Source of the DNA: Pseudomonas reinekei
GTDB taxonomy: Bacteria > Pseudomonadota > Gammaproteobacteria > Pseudomonadales > Pseudomonadaceae
Reading direction: 5' to 3'
Length of the DNA stretch: 64,000 nucleotides
Assembly (NCBI RefSeq): GCF_001945365.1
Contig: NZ_MSTQ01000001.1
Coordinates: 62,001-126,000 of the forward strand
This document shows positions 1 to 9,210 of the stretch, in pieces (position 1 is the stretch's first letter; each line of letters starts with the position of its first letter). The position numbers and the translations under genes were made by a program. Below the pieces are notes generated by a model. The model had not been told where the DNA came from. It searched no databases and was given only the letters and a program-made list of their open reading frames with translations.

Positions 1-580
1 CGTTTTGCCCGTTGGGTACCGAGTAGGTGAAGCTGGCGCTTAGGGTCACATCCAAGAAAGTAAACGGCTCAACCGGCGCGATGGGCCCTTCGATTTCATT
101 GAAGCACCCCGTCAAAATCCGTACCCGCGCTCCTTGCCCGGTGACCACGGTCGGAACCTGGTCTGCGGATGCATGGATCACGCGCGGCGGCAGATTTTTG
201 TGCGACCGGGACAGGTTGACGAACAGTTGCAGTCCGTGTACTTCCTCGCCGTTGACGGCAGGGTGCTCATCGTGGACCACGCCGTGGGCAGCTTGGGTCC
301 AGACCATGGCGCCGGGCTCGATGACCAAGTCGTGGCCAAGGGAGTCTCGGTTTCGCAGGCCGCCAGTGGAGTCTTCGAAGAGATATGACACGGCGGAAAA
401 ACCGGCATGGGGGTGCGGTGCAAAGGTCGGGCCGCTCGCACGGAAATGATCAAATCCCATGATTGGGGCGCTGAACCCCGTCAGTGCGTCCAAATCAAGG
501 CGATGTGCGGAAAATTGAGCACCCAGTTCAGCCTTTTTGGCTTCAGCTATTGGGGAAAACTTGATCGACATCTTTGTCAT
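1..580 (-). CDS. Pirin family protein, C-terminus cut off by the window edge
   Basis: The reading frame runs leftward out of the window, leaving 193 residues of an expected 280-300. The N-terminal cupin carries the pirin metal ligands: HPH at residues 56 and 58, then HGVVHDE with H103 and E105. Pirins bind Fe(II); some act as quercetin 2,3-dioxygenases and others as regulators. The start is either the ATG at 580 (MTKMSIKF) or the in-frame ATG at 571. It is transcribed divergently from a LysR gene with a LysR-box-like dyad between them, so that LysR probably controls it. The family call is firm; substrate and function are unknown. Confidence 0.85.
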   Translation of the reverse strand, partial: MTKMSIKFSPIAEAKKAELGAQFSAHRLDLDALTGFSAPIMGFDHFRASGPTFAPHPHAGFSAVSYLFEDSTGGLRNRDSLGHDLVIEPGAMVWTQAAHGVVHDEHPAVNGEEVHGLQLFVNLSRSHKNLPPRVIHASADQVPTVVTGQGARVRILTGCFNEIEGPIAPVEPFTFLDVTLSASFTYSVPNGQN

Positions 581-606
581 CCTTCGCACGTATTTATAGC
601 GCTGTT

Positions 607-619
607 TTCATGCGATGAA
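607..619. promoter_or_regulatory. Candidate LysR box (T-N11-A dyad)
   Basis: TTCATGCGATGAA is a perfect dyad of the T-N11-A form bound by LysR-type regulators. It lies in the 106-base gap between the divergent pirin and LysR genes. Function is inferred from position and symmetry only. Confidence 0.45.
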
Positions 620-686
620 CTGTAAACTAGGCATTAATCATCGATAAGATGGTCAAATCACCCAAGACTGTTGCAGGGCAGCACCA

Positions 687-1613
687 ATGATTGATGACCT
701 CAATGACCTTCAATACTTCGTCCTCGTGGTGCGCCATAAAGGCTTTACCGCTGCCTCAAAAATCTCGGGTGTTGAAAAAACGCGTTTAAGCCGCAGGGTG
801 GCTATCCTCGAGTCGCGTCTGGGTGTACGCCTGCTAAACAGAACTACCCGTCAAATTGCCTTGACTGAGGCAGGCTCGCACTTTTATGCGCAATGCCTGA
901 CCGTGGTCGAAGGGGCCAATACGGCGTTCGACAGCATTGCCAACCTGCAAATCGAGCCGGCGGGTATGGTCCGGCTCAGTTGCCCGCAAGTGATGGCGGA
1001 GACGTATTTGTCGCCGATTCTGCCGGGCTATCTGTTGATGCATCCCAAGGTACGCCTGGAACTCAATGCAACGGATCGCGAGGTCAACTTGATCGAGGAG
1101 GGCTTCGACCTCGCGCTCAGGGCCCGCCCGCAAATCGAAGATTCGGCCGGACTGGTTGCGCGAAAACTCGGCGTGGCTCGGCGTGTGCTGGTGGCCAGCC
1201 CTGCATTTATCGCACGTTGTGGCCAGTTGGAGTCGCCAGAAGATCTCAAGCAAGTAGACACACTTTGCCGTCCGGGAGACGTTCAGGATGGTAAGGGGAG
1301 ATGGTTGCTGGAAAATGGGGGAAGCAGTTGTCTGGCTGCTCACACGCCGCGGTTATTATCGGATGACTTGAGGATGCAACTTGAGGCGTCGATTCATGGT
1401 CTCGGTGTAGCGCTCCTTCCAGAACCCATCGCTTCATCAGCTGTTGCACGCAATCAAGTGGAGTTGGTACTTCGTGGCTGGACAGGTGCGGAACATATTA
1501 TTCACTTGTTGTTTCCAAAGCCGAAGGGAATGCTGCCATCGGTAAGGAGCTTGATTGACTACCTTTCCATCCATTTGCCCGCGAGCATTCAAGAACACAG
1601 CGTCGTTATCTGA
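687..1613 (+). CDS. LysR family transcriptional regulator
   Basis: This 308-residue protein has an N-terminal winged helix-turn-helix (about residues 5-65, with the FTAASKISGVEKTRLSRRV recognition region) followed by a LysR substrate-binding domain. The N-terminus (MIDDLNDLQYFVLVVRHKGF) closely resembles that of the LysR at 30385-31323 (MNDLNDLHYFVLVVRHGGF), so the two are paralogues of one subfamily. It is divergent from the pirin gene, its most likely target. The effector cannot be deduced. Confidence 0.93.
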   Translation: MIDDLNDLQYFVLVVRHKGFTAASKISGVEKTRLSRRVAILESRLGVRLLNRTTRQIALTEAGSHFYAQCLTVVEGANTAFDSIANLQIEPAGMVRLSCPQVMAETYLSPILPGYLLMHPKVRLELNATDREVNLIEEGFDLALRARPQIEDSAGLVARKLGVARRVLVASPAFIARCGQLESPEDLKQVDTLCRPGDVQDGKGRWLLENGGSSCLAAHTPRLLSDDLRMQLEASIHGLGVALLPEPIASSAVARNQVELVLRGWTGAEHIIHLLFPKPKGMLPSVRSLIDYLSIHLPASIQEHSVVI

Positions 1614-1639
1614 GTTGAATATTATTCAATGACCAACGT

Positions 1640-2212
1640 TCAGGTCATTGAAGATGAACGCCTGGACTCTTTTAGTCTTGGGTTATCTCCACGTCCTGCT
1701 GCGATCACGCTGACACGAACGCGATGGGGTGTCAGCGACTGGGTCAAGGCTCGGCTCATGCGGATCAGGCTACTGTTGGGCCGCAGACATGGATTGGGTT
1801 CGCTTATGGCGCTCGGTGGCGGCTCAATGGTCACAATACTGCCGCCATGTTCGCTATTCATCATGTGTAAATTGGTGCAGTGGACGATGTGATCGTTCAG
1901 TGGAGTGTATTCGTGTTCGCCGCTGTTGTTGATCAGTACATCGACGTTGCCCAAGCACTCTTGAATCGTTGCCAGCGCTGCCTCCACACTGACACGGCAT
2001 TCGCTGTTTAGGCTGACGGTCAACACCACGGCGCCTTCGCAGCGCAGATCCGCCGCCAGTTGAACCAGTTGCCAGGAATGCTGTGCACCAATGGCCACCT
2101 GCGCTCCGGCGCGGGCGATGAGGCGAGCGAAACGCGCACCCAACCGGGTTGAGGCATCTACGACCCATACGACTTTTCCTTCCATGGAAAACGATTGCTG
2201 CGGGTCGGTCAT
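1640..2212 (-). CDS. Degenerate short-chain dehydrogenase (SDR), probably decaying
   Basis: About 190 residues, against the usual 250 for an SDR. A Rossmann-like start (VVDASTRLGARFARL) and the NNSG segment survive. The region between NNSG and the catalytic Ser is shortened, no Tyr-x-x-x-Lys is visible where PNPCLRPNSSLIRMSRAL stands, and the C-terminal part is curtailed. Its ATG at 2212 overlaps the TGA of the upstream TetR gene, so the pair forms one transcript; an alternative ATG lies at 2218 but sits too close to the AAGGGA ribosome-binding site. The fold assignment is reasonable; catalytic activity is doubtful and a pseudogene is likely. Confidence 0.6.
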   Translation of the reverse strand: MTDPQQSFSMEGKVVWVVDASTRLGARFARLIARAGAQVAIGAQHSWQLVQLAADLRCEGAVVLTVSLNSECRVSVEAALATIQECLGNVDVLINNSGEHEYTPLNDHIVHCTNLHMMNSEHGGSIVTIEPPPSAISEPNPCLRPNSSLIRMSRALTQSLTPHRVRVSVIAAGRGDNPRLKESRRSSSMT

Positions 2213-2856
2213 CGGCATAGTTCCCTTGGCACGACTCTTCGAGTAATGGAAGGTCGGCGGTCTGGTACACCGGCCACAGCGACTAGAGTGGGGCTGAGCA
2301 TTCTCATCACCAGTTCGGAGTAATGTCGGATCACCTCATCGATGCCCCAGCGTTCATCGGCCTGATACCAGACACAAGCGTGGGTCAGCATATTGAGCAA
2401 GGTGCGCGCCATCTGCTTTGAATCGGCGCAAACGAAAGCCCCCTCCCTCGCGCCCTGCTCGAGTAAGTCCTGCAAGGTTTTCAGGTATATCTGTCGAGCC
2501 TGGCAAACCTGTGATAACGATTCCTCGTCCAGGCTTCGGAGTTCGAGGTTGCCTAACATCGCTTGGTCTTGATGTTCCAGGTGGTAGCGTATATGGCACG
2601 AAATAAAGGAGCGCAGTTGTATGCTGGCGCTGACATTAGCGGCGGGGCAGTTGCGATTCCACTCGTGACCCAGACTCTGGAGGTACTCCAGGATTAGTTC
2701 CAGCAGTAACTCACTTTTGCTTTTGTAATACAGATAGAGCGTCGAGACATTGACCCCGGACTCAGCCGCCAGTTGACGAAGACTCATCGACTCATAGCCG
2801 TTACGGGAAATCAGTTTGATGGCAGCCAAGCGAATGGTGCTTTCAGTCCTGTTCAT
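2209..2856 (-). CDS. TetR/AcrR family transcriptional regulator
   Basis: A 215-residue protein with a TetR_N helix-turn-helix at about residues 8-55 (GYESMSLRQLAAESGVNVST then LYLYYKSKSELL). The helical C-terminal ligand-binding domain cannot be assigned a ligand. It is the first gene of a two-gene unit with the degenerate SDR. A link to the downstream SDR as target or ligand-modifying enzyme is inferred from overlap only. Confidence 0.92.
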   Translation of the reverse strand: MNRTESTIRLAAIKLISRNGYESMSLRQLAAESGVNVSTLYLYYKSKSELLLELILEYLQSLGHEWNRNCPAANVSASIQLRSFISCHIRYHLEHQDQAMLGNLELRSLDEESLSQVCQARQIYLKTLQDLLEQGAREGAFVCADSKQMARTLLNMLTHACVWYQADERWGIDEVIRHYSELVMRMLSPTLVAVAGVPDRRPSITRRVVPRELCR

Positions 2857-3008
2857 GATGTGATCCTGCGGTCATCCAATTCAACCAGTATCGTTTCGCC
2901 AACAATCGCTTCGTCATGAGCAGTCGGGGAGTGGTGCGCGCCATACTTGGCAGTTTTGAATAACTTAATCAGCCCTTCCATCATTGAAAGAGCTGATTCG
3001 GTCGCGTG

Positions 3009-4451
3009 TTACAGGCTCAGGCAGAGGTATTTGATTTCCAGGTAATCTTCGATGCCGTACTTGGAGCCTTCACGCCCCAGGCCCGACGCCTTGATGCCGC
3101 CGAACGGCGCGACTTCGTTGGAGATCAACCCGGTGTTGACGCCGACCATGCCGTATTCCAGGGCTTCGGCCACACGGAACACACGGCCCAGGTCGCGAGC
3201 GTAGAAGTACGAGGCCAGACCGAACTCGGTGTCGTTCGACATCGCAATCACTTCGGCTTCGTCTTTGAAGCGGAACAGCGGCGCCAATGGACCGAAAGTT
3301 TCTTCCTTGGCCACGGCTGCGTTCTTCGGCACGTTGGTCAGGATGGTCGGCTCGAAGAAGTTGCCTTCCATGCTTTTGCCGCCGGACAGCACGGTGGCGC
3401 CTTTGGAAACGGCGTCAGCAATGTGCTCTTGCACCTTGGCCACGGCTTTTTCGTCAATCAGCGGACCGGTGGTGGTGCCTTCTTCCAGACCGTTGCCGAT
3501 CTTGAGTTTGGACACCGCCACTTTCAGCTTCTCGGCGAACGCGTCGTAGACCGAATCCTGAATGTACAGACGGTTGGCGCATACGCAGGTCTGGCCGTTG
3601 TTGCGGTATTTGGAAATGATCGCGCCTTCGACGGCCTTATCCAGGTCCGCATCGTCGAACACGATGAACGGCGCGTTGCCGCCCAGTTCCAGGGAGACTT
3701 TCTTGATATCCTTGGCGCATTCGGCCATCAGCTGGCGACCGATTTCGGTCGAGCCGGTGAAGGACAATTTACGCACGATCGGGTTGCTGGTCAGCTCGCT
3801 GCCGATGTCGCCGGCGCTGCCGGACACAACGCTGAACACGCCCGCAGGAATGCCGGCACGCTGGGCCAATTCAGCCAGAGCGAATGCGGAGAACGGCGTT
3901 TGCGAAGCAGGCTTGAGCACCATGGTGCAACCGGCGGCCAGGGCCGGGCCGGCTTTACGGGTGATCATCGCGGCCGGGAAGTTCCACGGGGTGATTGCAG
4001 CGGTCACGCCGATTGGCTGCTTGATCACGATCAGGCGCTTGTCTGGCTGGTGGCCCGGAATCACGTCACCGTAGACGCGCTTGGCTTCTTCGGCGAACCA
4101 CTCAATAAAGGAAGCGGCGTAAACGATTTCGCCCTTGGCTTCGGCCAATGGCTTGCCTTGCTCCAGCGTCATCAGGCGAGCCAGGTCGTCCTGGTTTTCG
4201 ATGATCAGCTCGAACCAGCGACGCAGCTTGTTCGCACGGTCCTTGGCGGTCAGCGCACGCCAGGCCGGCAGCGCCTCGTCAGCGGCTTCGATCGCACGGC
4301 GGGTTTCGGCAGCGCCCATTTTCGGCACGGTGCCCAGAATTTCGCCCGTTGCCGGGTTGTTGACCTTGATCGTCTGACCATTGTCCGCATCGACCCAAGC
4401 GCCATCGATGAAGGCTTGCTGGCGGAACAACTGGGTGTCTTTAAGCTGCAT
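3009..4451 (-). CDS. gabD: Succinate-semialdehyde dehydrogenase (GabD family)
   Basis: NAD(P)-dependent aldehyde dehydrogenase of 480 residues, the usual GabD length. The catalytic Cys is C289 (GQTCVCA), the general base E255 (LELGG), and the cofactor Asn lies in TPWNFP near residue 157. It oxidises succinate semialdehyde to succinate in 4-aminobutyrate catabolism, and related semialdehydes such as glutarate semialdehyde are possible. The start MQLKDTQLFRQ at 4451 is preferred over upstream extensions because GGAG lies just 5' and this N-terminus is typical of Pseudomonas GabD. An ATG at 4454 is equally possible. The acetolactate-synthase-like gene upstream, about 80 bases away on the same strand, may be co-transcribed. 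Confidence 0.9.
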   Translation of the reverse strand: MQLKDTQLFRQQAFIDGAWVDADNGQTIKVNNPATGEILGTVPKMGAAETRRAIEAADEALPAWRALTAKDRANKLRRWFELIIENQDDLARLMTLEQGKPLAEAKGEIVYAASFIEWFAEEAKRVYGDVIPGHQPDKRLIVIKQPIGVTAAITPWNFPAAMITRKAGPALAAGCTMVLKPASQTPFSAFALAELAQRAGIPAGVFSVVSGSAGDIGSELTSNPIVRKLSFTGSTEIGRQLMAECAKDIKKVSLELGGNAPFIVFDDADLDKAVEGAIISKYRNNGQTCVCANRLYIQDSVYDAFAEKLKVAVSKLKIGNGLEEGTTTGPLIDEKAVAKVQEHIADAVSKGATVLSGGKSMEGNFFEPTILTNVPKNAAVAKEETFGPLAPLFRFKDEAEVIAMSNDTEFGLASYFYARDLGRVFRVAEALEYGMVGVNTGLISNEVAPFGGIKASGLGREGSKYGIEDYLEIKYLCLSL

Positions 4452-4530
4452 CATGAACTCCAGTGTTGTCATTGAACGCGGGCGGCACGGCATCCGGCAC
4501 CGCCCCTGAGATTGAATGATGATAGAAGGA

Positions 4531-6174
4531 TCAGACCAACGCGCTTCTTCTCTTGAGTTCGCTGTTGAGAATGAAATCATTCTCCGAGTAGTCCACGGGG
4601 CAATCGATCACGTGCACACCCGGCTCACTGATGCAGCTCTCCAGCAGTGGAAGGAAGCCTTCGGCGCTTTCTACCCGGTGGCCTTTAGCGCCATAGCTTT
4701 GTGCATACATGACAAAGTCCGGGTTGCCATAGTCCAGACCGAAGTCGGTGAAGCCCATGTTCGACTGCTTCCAGCGGATCATGCCGTAGCCGTCGTCGCG
4801 CAGGATGATGACCGTGAGGTTCATCTTCAAACGCACGGCCGTTTCCAGTTCCTGGCTATTCATCATGAAACCACCGTCACCGCACACGGCGACTACCGGG
4901 CGGTCCGGGTAGACAAGATGCGAGGCCATGGCCGACGGCAGGCCCGCGCCCATGGTCGCCAGGGCGTTGTCCAGCAGCACGGTATTGGGCTTGTGGGCCT
5001 TGTAGTTACGCGCGAACCAGATCTTGTAGATGCCATTGTCCAGGGCGACGATGCCTTCTGACGGTAAGGCGCGACGCACGTCAGCAACGAAACGCTGCGG
5101 GTAAATCGGGAAACGCTTGTCGTCCGCGCCCTCGATGATCTGTGCTTCGTTGGCTTCGCGGATCGCCATGAGGCGACTGAAATCCCAATGAGTCTGGATC
5201 TGCAGCGCTTCACCGATCTGCCACACGGCGTTGGCAATGTCGCCCACCACCTCGATTTGCGGGAAGTACACAGGATCGACTTCGGCAGAACGGAAGTTGA
5301 TGTGGATCACTTCGGTACCGCCACGGACCATGAAAAATGGCGGCTTTTCAATGACATCGTGGCCGATATTGACGATCAGATCGGCGGCTTCGACAGCGCG
5401 GTGCACGAAGTCTCCAGCGGAAAGGGCAGCGTTGCCGAGAAAGCGTGGATGACGCTCATCCACCACGCCCTTGCCCATTTGCGTGGTGACAAAGGGGATG
5501 CCGGTGCTGTCAATCAATTGCTTGAGCACCTTGGCCGTCATCTTGCGATTGGCACCTGCACCGATAACCAGAATCGGGCTACGGGCCGCCTGCAGTTTCT
5601 GAACGGCTGCTTCGATGGATTTGTGCTCGGCCAAAGGGCGTCGATGCAAGCTCGGCGGGACAGGCAGGCTATCCGTCTGCTCGGCGGCGATGTCTTCTGG
5701 CAACTCCAGGTGCACGGCACCGGGCTTTTCTTCCTCCGCCAAGCGAAACGCTTCGCGTACACGGGACGGAATGTTGTCGGCAGAAGCGAGCTGGTGGGTG
5801 TACTTGGTCAGTGGCTGCATCATGCCGACCACATCGAGGATCTGGAAGCGACCCTGTTTGGACTTTTTGATCGGTTTCTGGCCGGTGATCATTAGCATCG
5901 GCATGCCGCCCAGGTAGGCGTAGGCTCCGGCGGTGACCAGGTTGGTGGCCCCTGGACCAAGAGTCGACAGACTCACACCAGTCTTACCTGTCAGCCTTCC
6001 ATAGGTGGCAGCCATGAAGCCGGCGGACTGTTCGTGGCGAGTCAGTACCAGCTTGATTTTCGATTTTCGCAGGGACTCAAGCAGATCGAGATTTTCCTCG
6101 CCAGGAATGCCGAATACAAACTCGACACCTTCATTTTCCAGACATTGCACAACGACATCGGCAGCCTTGGCCAT
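4531..6174 (-). CDS. Acetolactate synthase large-subunit-like ThDP enzyme
   Basis: A 547-residue thiamine-diphosphate enzyme. The catalytic Glu is E48 in TRHEQSAGFMA. The ThDP-binding motif starts at GDGGF (residues 432-436) and ends about 30 residues later at DDGYG. The central domain is of the acetohydroxyacid synthase type. No regulatory subunit is nearby, which suggests a catabolic or stand-alone enzyme rather than IlvI. It precedes gabD on the same strand, so an alternative role as a 2-oxoacid or semialdehyde-producing ThDP enzyme feeding GabD is possible. Family certain, exact reaction not. Confidence 0.82.
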   Translation of the reverse strand: MAKAADVVVQCLENEGVEFVFGIPGEENLDLLESLRKSKIKLVLTRHEQSAGFMAATYGRLTGKTGVSLSTLGPGATNLVTAGAYAYLGGMPMLMITGQKPIKKSKQGRFQILDVVGMMQPLTKYTHQLASADNIPSRVREAFRLAEEEKPGAVHLELPEDIAAEQTDSLPVPPSLHRRPLAEHKSIEAAVQKLQAARSPILVIGAGANRKMTAKVLKQLIDSTGIPFVTTQMGKGVVDERHPRFLGNAALSAGDFVHRAVEAADLIVNIGHDVIEKPPFFMVRGGTEVIHINFRSAEVDPVYFPQIEVVGDIANAVWQIGEALQIQTHWDFSRLMAIREANEAQIIEGADDKRFPIYPQRFVADVRRALPSEGIVALDNGIYKIWFARNYKAHKPNTVLLDNALATMGAGLPSAMASHLVYPDRPVVAVCGDGGFMMNSQELETAVRLKMNLTVIILRDDGYGMIRWKQSNMGFTDFGLDYGNPDFVMYAQSYGAKGHRVESAEGFLPLLESCISEPGVHVIDCPVDYSENDFILNSELKRRSALV

Positions 6175-6481
6175 TTTATTGATCTCGAATTAAGGGGCAG
6201 CGGATTGAGGTTCCATTAAAGACTCGCGAAGCTGAAAAACGGTTAAGTGGGTAACACCATTGTCCTCCAGCATCTGCCACATGATCCCTGCAATCGGACC
6301 GGCGAACGGTTTTCCACTTAAACGAACCTCAACATACAACGAGGATTTAACTCATTTTTATGGGGGGAATAATCCTCGCGCCGCCGCATAAATAATAAAA
6401 GCGAATTGTACGCATTGATACTATTTGCTTTTGTTATATATATTAAGAGGCCCTATTCAACCCTCTGGTCATTCCTGATAT
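6175..6481. other. Gene-free AT-rich spacer upstream of the ThDP enzyme gene
   Basis: About 300 bases between the end of etfA and the start of the acetolactate-synthase-like gene. It is AT-rich near 6340-6450 and must hold the promoter of the minus-strand unit reading to the left. I see no open frame of note and no strong terminator hairpin for etfA. Confidence 0.5.
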
Positions 6482-7411
6482 TTAAACCAGCGAAACCATT
6501 TCGGGCACAGCTTCAAACAGATCAGTCACCAGCCCGTAATCGGCCACCTGGAAGATCGGCGCTTCTTCGTCCTTGTTGATCGCCACGATCACTTTGGAGT
6601 CTTTCATGCCGGCCAGGTGCTGGATCGCGCCGGAGATACCGACCGCGATGTACAGCTGTGGAGCAACGATCTTGCCGGTCTGACCGACCTGCATGTCGTT
6701 GGGTACGAAACCTGCGTCGACCGCGGCGCGCGAAGCACCGACGGCAGCGCCCAGCTTGTCGGCCAGGGCGTACAGGTGTTTGAAGTTGTCGCCGTTCTGC
6801 ATGCCGCGGCCGCCGGAAACGACGATCTTGGCAGCGGTCAGTTCAGGACGATCGGACTTGGCCAGTTCTTCGCCAACGAAGCTCGAGGTGCCAGCGTTGT
6901 GCGCAGCAGCAACCGCTTCAACAGCAGCCGAACCACCTTCAGCAGCCACCGGGTCGAAACCGGTGGCACGCACGGTGATCACTTTGACCGCAGCGTTCGA
7001 CTGAACGGTAGCGATGGCGTTACCGGCGTAGATCGGGCGCTTGAAGGTATCAGCGCTTTCCACCGAGATGATCTCGGAGATCTGGTCAACTTCCAGCTGA
7101 GCGGCAACGCGCGGCAGGATGTTTTTGCCGTTGGAAGTCGCGGCAGCCAGGATGTGGCTGTAGCCAGCGCCCAGCTCGGCTACCAGCGGCGCTACGTTTT
7201 CCGGCAACTGGTGAGCGTAGGCAGCGTTGTCGGCCACCAGCACTTTGGCCACGCCAGCGATTTTCGCAGCGGCTTCAGCCACGGCGCCAGCGCCCTGGCC
7301 AGCGACCAGAACGTGGATGTCGCCGCCGATTTTGGCAGCGGCAGCCACGGTGTTCAGGGTGGCCGGAGCCACTACCTTGTTGTCGTGTTCAGCGATTACC
7401 AAGATAGTCAT
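6482..7411 (-). CDS. etfA: Electron transfer flavoprotein subunit alpha
   Basis: A 309-residue EtfA/FixB protein. The N-terminal Rossmann-like domain ([12 protein letters not shown]) is followed by the conserved FAD-binding C-terminal domain with SGGRGM, VGQTGK and GISGAIQH motifs between about residues 195 and 270. With EtfB it accepts electrons from acyl-CoA dehydrogenases and passes them to ETF-ubiquinone oxidoreductase. It starts two bases after the etfB stop, so the two are an operon. The acyl-CoA dehydrogenase about 1 kb upstream on the same strand is its obvious local partner. Confidence 0.96.
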   Translation of the reverse strand: MTILVIAEHDNKVVAPATLNTVAAAAKIGGDIHVLVAGQGAGAVAEAAAKIAGVAKVLVADNAAYAHQLPENVAPLVAELGAGYSHILAAATSNGKNILPRVAAQLEVDQISEIISVESADTFKRPIYAGNAIATVQSNAAVKVITVRATGFDPVAAEGGSAAVEAVAAAHNAGTSSFVGEELAKSDRPELTAAKIVVSGGRGMQNGDNFKHLYALADKLGAAVGASRAAVDAGFVPNDMQVGQTGKIVAPQLYIAVGISGAIQHLAGMKDSKVIVAINKDEEAPIFQVADYGLVTDLFEAVPEMVSLV

Positions 7412-7413
7412 GA

Positions 7414-8163
7414 TTAGATTACCTTCGCTTCGTTTTTCAGTTTCTCGACCAGTTCAGCCACCGACTTGACCTTGATACCCGCGCTGCGTGCAGCAGGCGC
7501 TTCGACTTTCACGGTCTTGTTGGTGGAGGCGGTGGAAACGCCCAAAGCGTCCGGAGTCAGCACTTCGAGAGGCTTCTTCTTGGCTTTCATGATGTTTGGC
7601 AGGGACGCATAACGCGGCTCGTTCAAACGCAGGTCGGTGGTGACGATGGCCGGCAGTTTCAGGGAAACGGTCTGTGCGCCGCCGTCGATTTCGCGGGTCA
7701 CGGCAACGCTGTCGCCGGACACTTCGACTTTCGAAGCGAAGGTGCCCTGACCGTAACCGCTCAGTGCAGCGAGCATCTGGCCAGTCTGGTTGTTGTCGCT
7801 GTCGATGGCTTGTTTGCCAAGGATTACCAGCTGAGGCTGTTCCTTGTCGACAACAGCTTTGAGCAGCTTGGCAACGGCCAGGGAAGTCAGATCTTCAGCG
7901 GATTCGACGAGGATGGCGCGGTCGGCACCCAGAGCCAGCGCGGTGCGCAGTTGCTCTTGAGCGGTGGACGGGCCGACGGAAACGACGACGATTTCAGTCG
8001 CAACACCTTTCTCCTTCAGGCGTACGGCTTCTTCCACTGCGATTTCGCAGAACGGGTTCATCGACATCTTGACGTTGGCGAGGTCGACGCCGGAGTTGTC
8101 CGCTTTCACGCGGATCTTGACGTTATAGTCGACCACACGCTTGATCGATACCAAAACTCTCAT
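7414..8163 (-). CDS. etfB: Electron transfer flavoprotein subunit beta
   Basis: A 249-residue EtfB/FixA protein beginning [20 protein letters not shown], the standard start of this family; upstream codons were ignored. The AMP-binding region is typical. The two-base gap to etfA indicates translational coupling of the heterodimer. The gene follows an acyl-CoA dehydrogenase/hydratase/lyase set in the same direction, with a 192-base spacer that contains a hairpin, so it may have both its own promoter and read-through. Confidence 0.96.
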   Translation of the reverse strand: MRVLVSIKRVVDYNVKIRVKADNSGVDLANVKMSMNPFCEIAVEEAVRLKEKGVATEIVVVSVGPSTAQEQLRTALALGADRAILVESAEDLTSLAVAKLLKAVVDKEQPQLVILGKQAIDSDNNQTGQMLAALSGYGQGTFASKVEVSGDSVAVTREIDGGAQTVSLKLPAIVTTDLRLNEPRYASLPNIMKAKKKPLEVLTPDALGVSTASTNKTVKVEAPAARSAGIKVKSVAELVEKLKNEAKVI

Positions 8164-8277
8164 AGCAGGGGGCCTCCAAACAAATTTCATGCGCAGTATC
8201 AGTGGGCGATATCGGTGTCGGCCATGGAGCCCGCGTTGCTGGGCTCACAGACCGCGTGAATACCTCCTGAGTTACCG

Positions 8278-8308
8278 CCGCCGGTGGGCGTCGTGGGCGT
8301 ACCGGCGG
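8278..8308. other. Hairpin in the spacer between the lyase gene and etfB
   Basis: Eight-base arms (CCGCCGGT and ACCGGCGG) flank a 15-base loop. There is no following T-run in the direction of etfB transcription, so it is a weak terminator or a structured leader; its role is unclear. Confidence 0.35.
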
Positions 8309-8355
8309 AGGCAACTCTTTATGGGTGTCTTTTAAATCGGGTGTATTCGGACGTA

Positions 8356-9198
8356 TCAGCGATCAGCGTCAGGCTTCGTCGGTGTGGTCCATGCACTCAG
8401 GGACAGAAATTGCCTAGCGCGCGCCATCACCGGGGCATCGATCATTTCGCCATCGAGTCTGAAGGCGCCTCGGCCATCGGCCGCATCGAGGACGTGGCGG
8501 GCCCAAACCAGTTCTTCCTCCGTCGGTGCCAGGGCGGTGTGAACCACGGCAACCTGTTTCGGATGAATACACAGCATCCCGGCGAAGCCCATATTGCCAG
8601 CGGTGCGGGCGTAATGTTGCAGACGCTCGCTGTCTTCGATGTTCGAGAACACGCTTTCCAGCGGAGCGGCCAGGCCGGACAGACGAGTCTGCAACAGCAA
8701 GGAGTACCGAACTTGATCGAACATGCGTTCTGCGCCATAGCTGGTCACGTCCAGGCCCAGATCCAGCCCAAGGTCCAATCGGCCGTAGGTCAGGCGCACG
8801 ACACCGGGTACGCGTGCCATAGCCGGTAGCGCATCAAGGCCCAGGGCACTCTCAACGATAGGAATCATCATCTTGCCCGTCGCAGATACCCGCAGCAGTT
8901 GCTCCGCCGTTTCAGCCTTGGGTAAAAAGATGCCTTCGACGCCTGGGTGACAACACATTTCCAGGTCGGCTTGATGTTCGGCATGGCCGGCCATATTTAC
9001 CCGAACCCAGACGCGGGCAGTGGTGTTGGTGTCAAGGAACGCGCTCAGGTTGGCGCGCGCCTTGGCTTTTTGTTCTTCTTCGACCGCGTCTTCGAAATCA
9101 ACGATAACGATATCTGCGCCGCTGATCAGCGCCTTCGTAAAGCGCTCCGGGCGATTCCCCGGAACGAAGAGGGCAGAACGCAATGTTGGGTTATGCAT
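8356..9198 (-). CDS. CitE-like CoA ester lyase, predicted citramalyl-CoA lyase
   Basis: About 280 residues, HpcH/HpaI aldolase superfamily, CitE/Ccl type: SALFVPGNRPERF at the N-terminus, VDFEDAVEEEQK, PIVESALGL and the Asp-rich LTYGRLDLGLDLG. Such enzymes cleave citramalyl-CoA to pyruvate and acetyl-CoA, or beta-methylmalyl- or malyl-CoA to glyoxylate plus an acyl-CoA. The start MHNPTL at 9198 is chosen because a GAGGGA site lies eight bases 5', while the ATG at 9204 lies only two bases from it. It is last in a unit with an acyl-CoA dehydrogenase and an itaconyl/mesaconyl-CoA hydratase-like gene, which favours citramalyl-CoA lyase. Reaction inferred from family plus context. Confidence 0.82.
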   Translation of the reverse strand: MHNPTLRSALFVPGNRPERFTKALISGADIVIVDFEDAVEEEQKAKARANLSAFLDTNTTARVWVRVNMAGHAEHQADLEMCCHPGVEGIFLPKAETAEQLLRVSATGKMMIPIVESALGLDALPAMARVPGVVRLTYGRLDLGLDLGLDVTSYGAERMFDQVRYSLLLQTRLSGLAAPLESVFSNIEDSERLQHYARTAGNMGFAGMLCIHPKQVAVVHTALAPTEEELVWARHVLDAADGRGAFRLDGEMIDAPVMARARQFLSLSAWTTPTKPDADR

Positions 9199-9210
9199 CG
9201 GCATCTTCCC

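Noticed and set aside
3006..4475. Long open frame on the plus strand opposite gabD (489 codons)
   Set aside because: Antisense shadow of a GC-rich gene; gabD has complete catalytic motifs and the opposite frame matches nothing.
4452..4580. 43-residue N-terminal extension of GabD
   Set aside because: It would overlap the end of the upstream ThDP enzyme gene and is absent from known GabD proteins; the Shine-Dalgarno supports the start near 4451.
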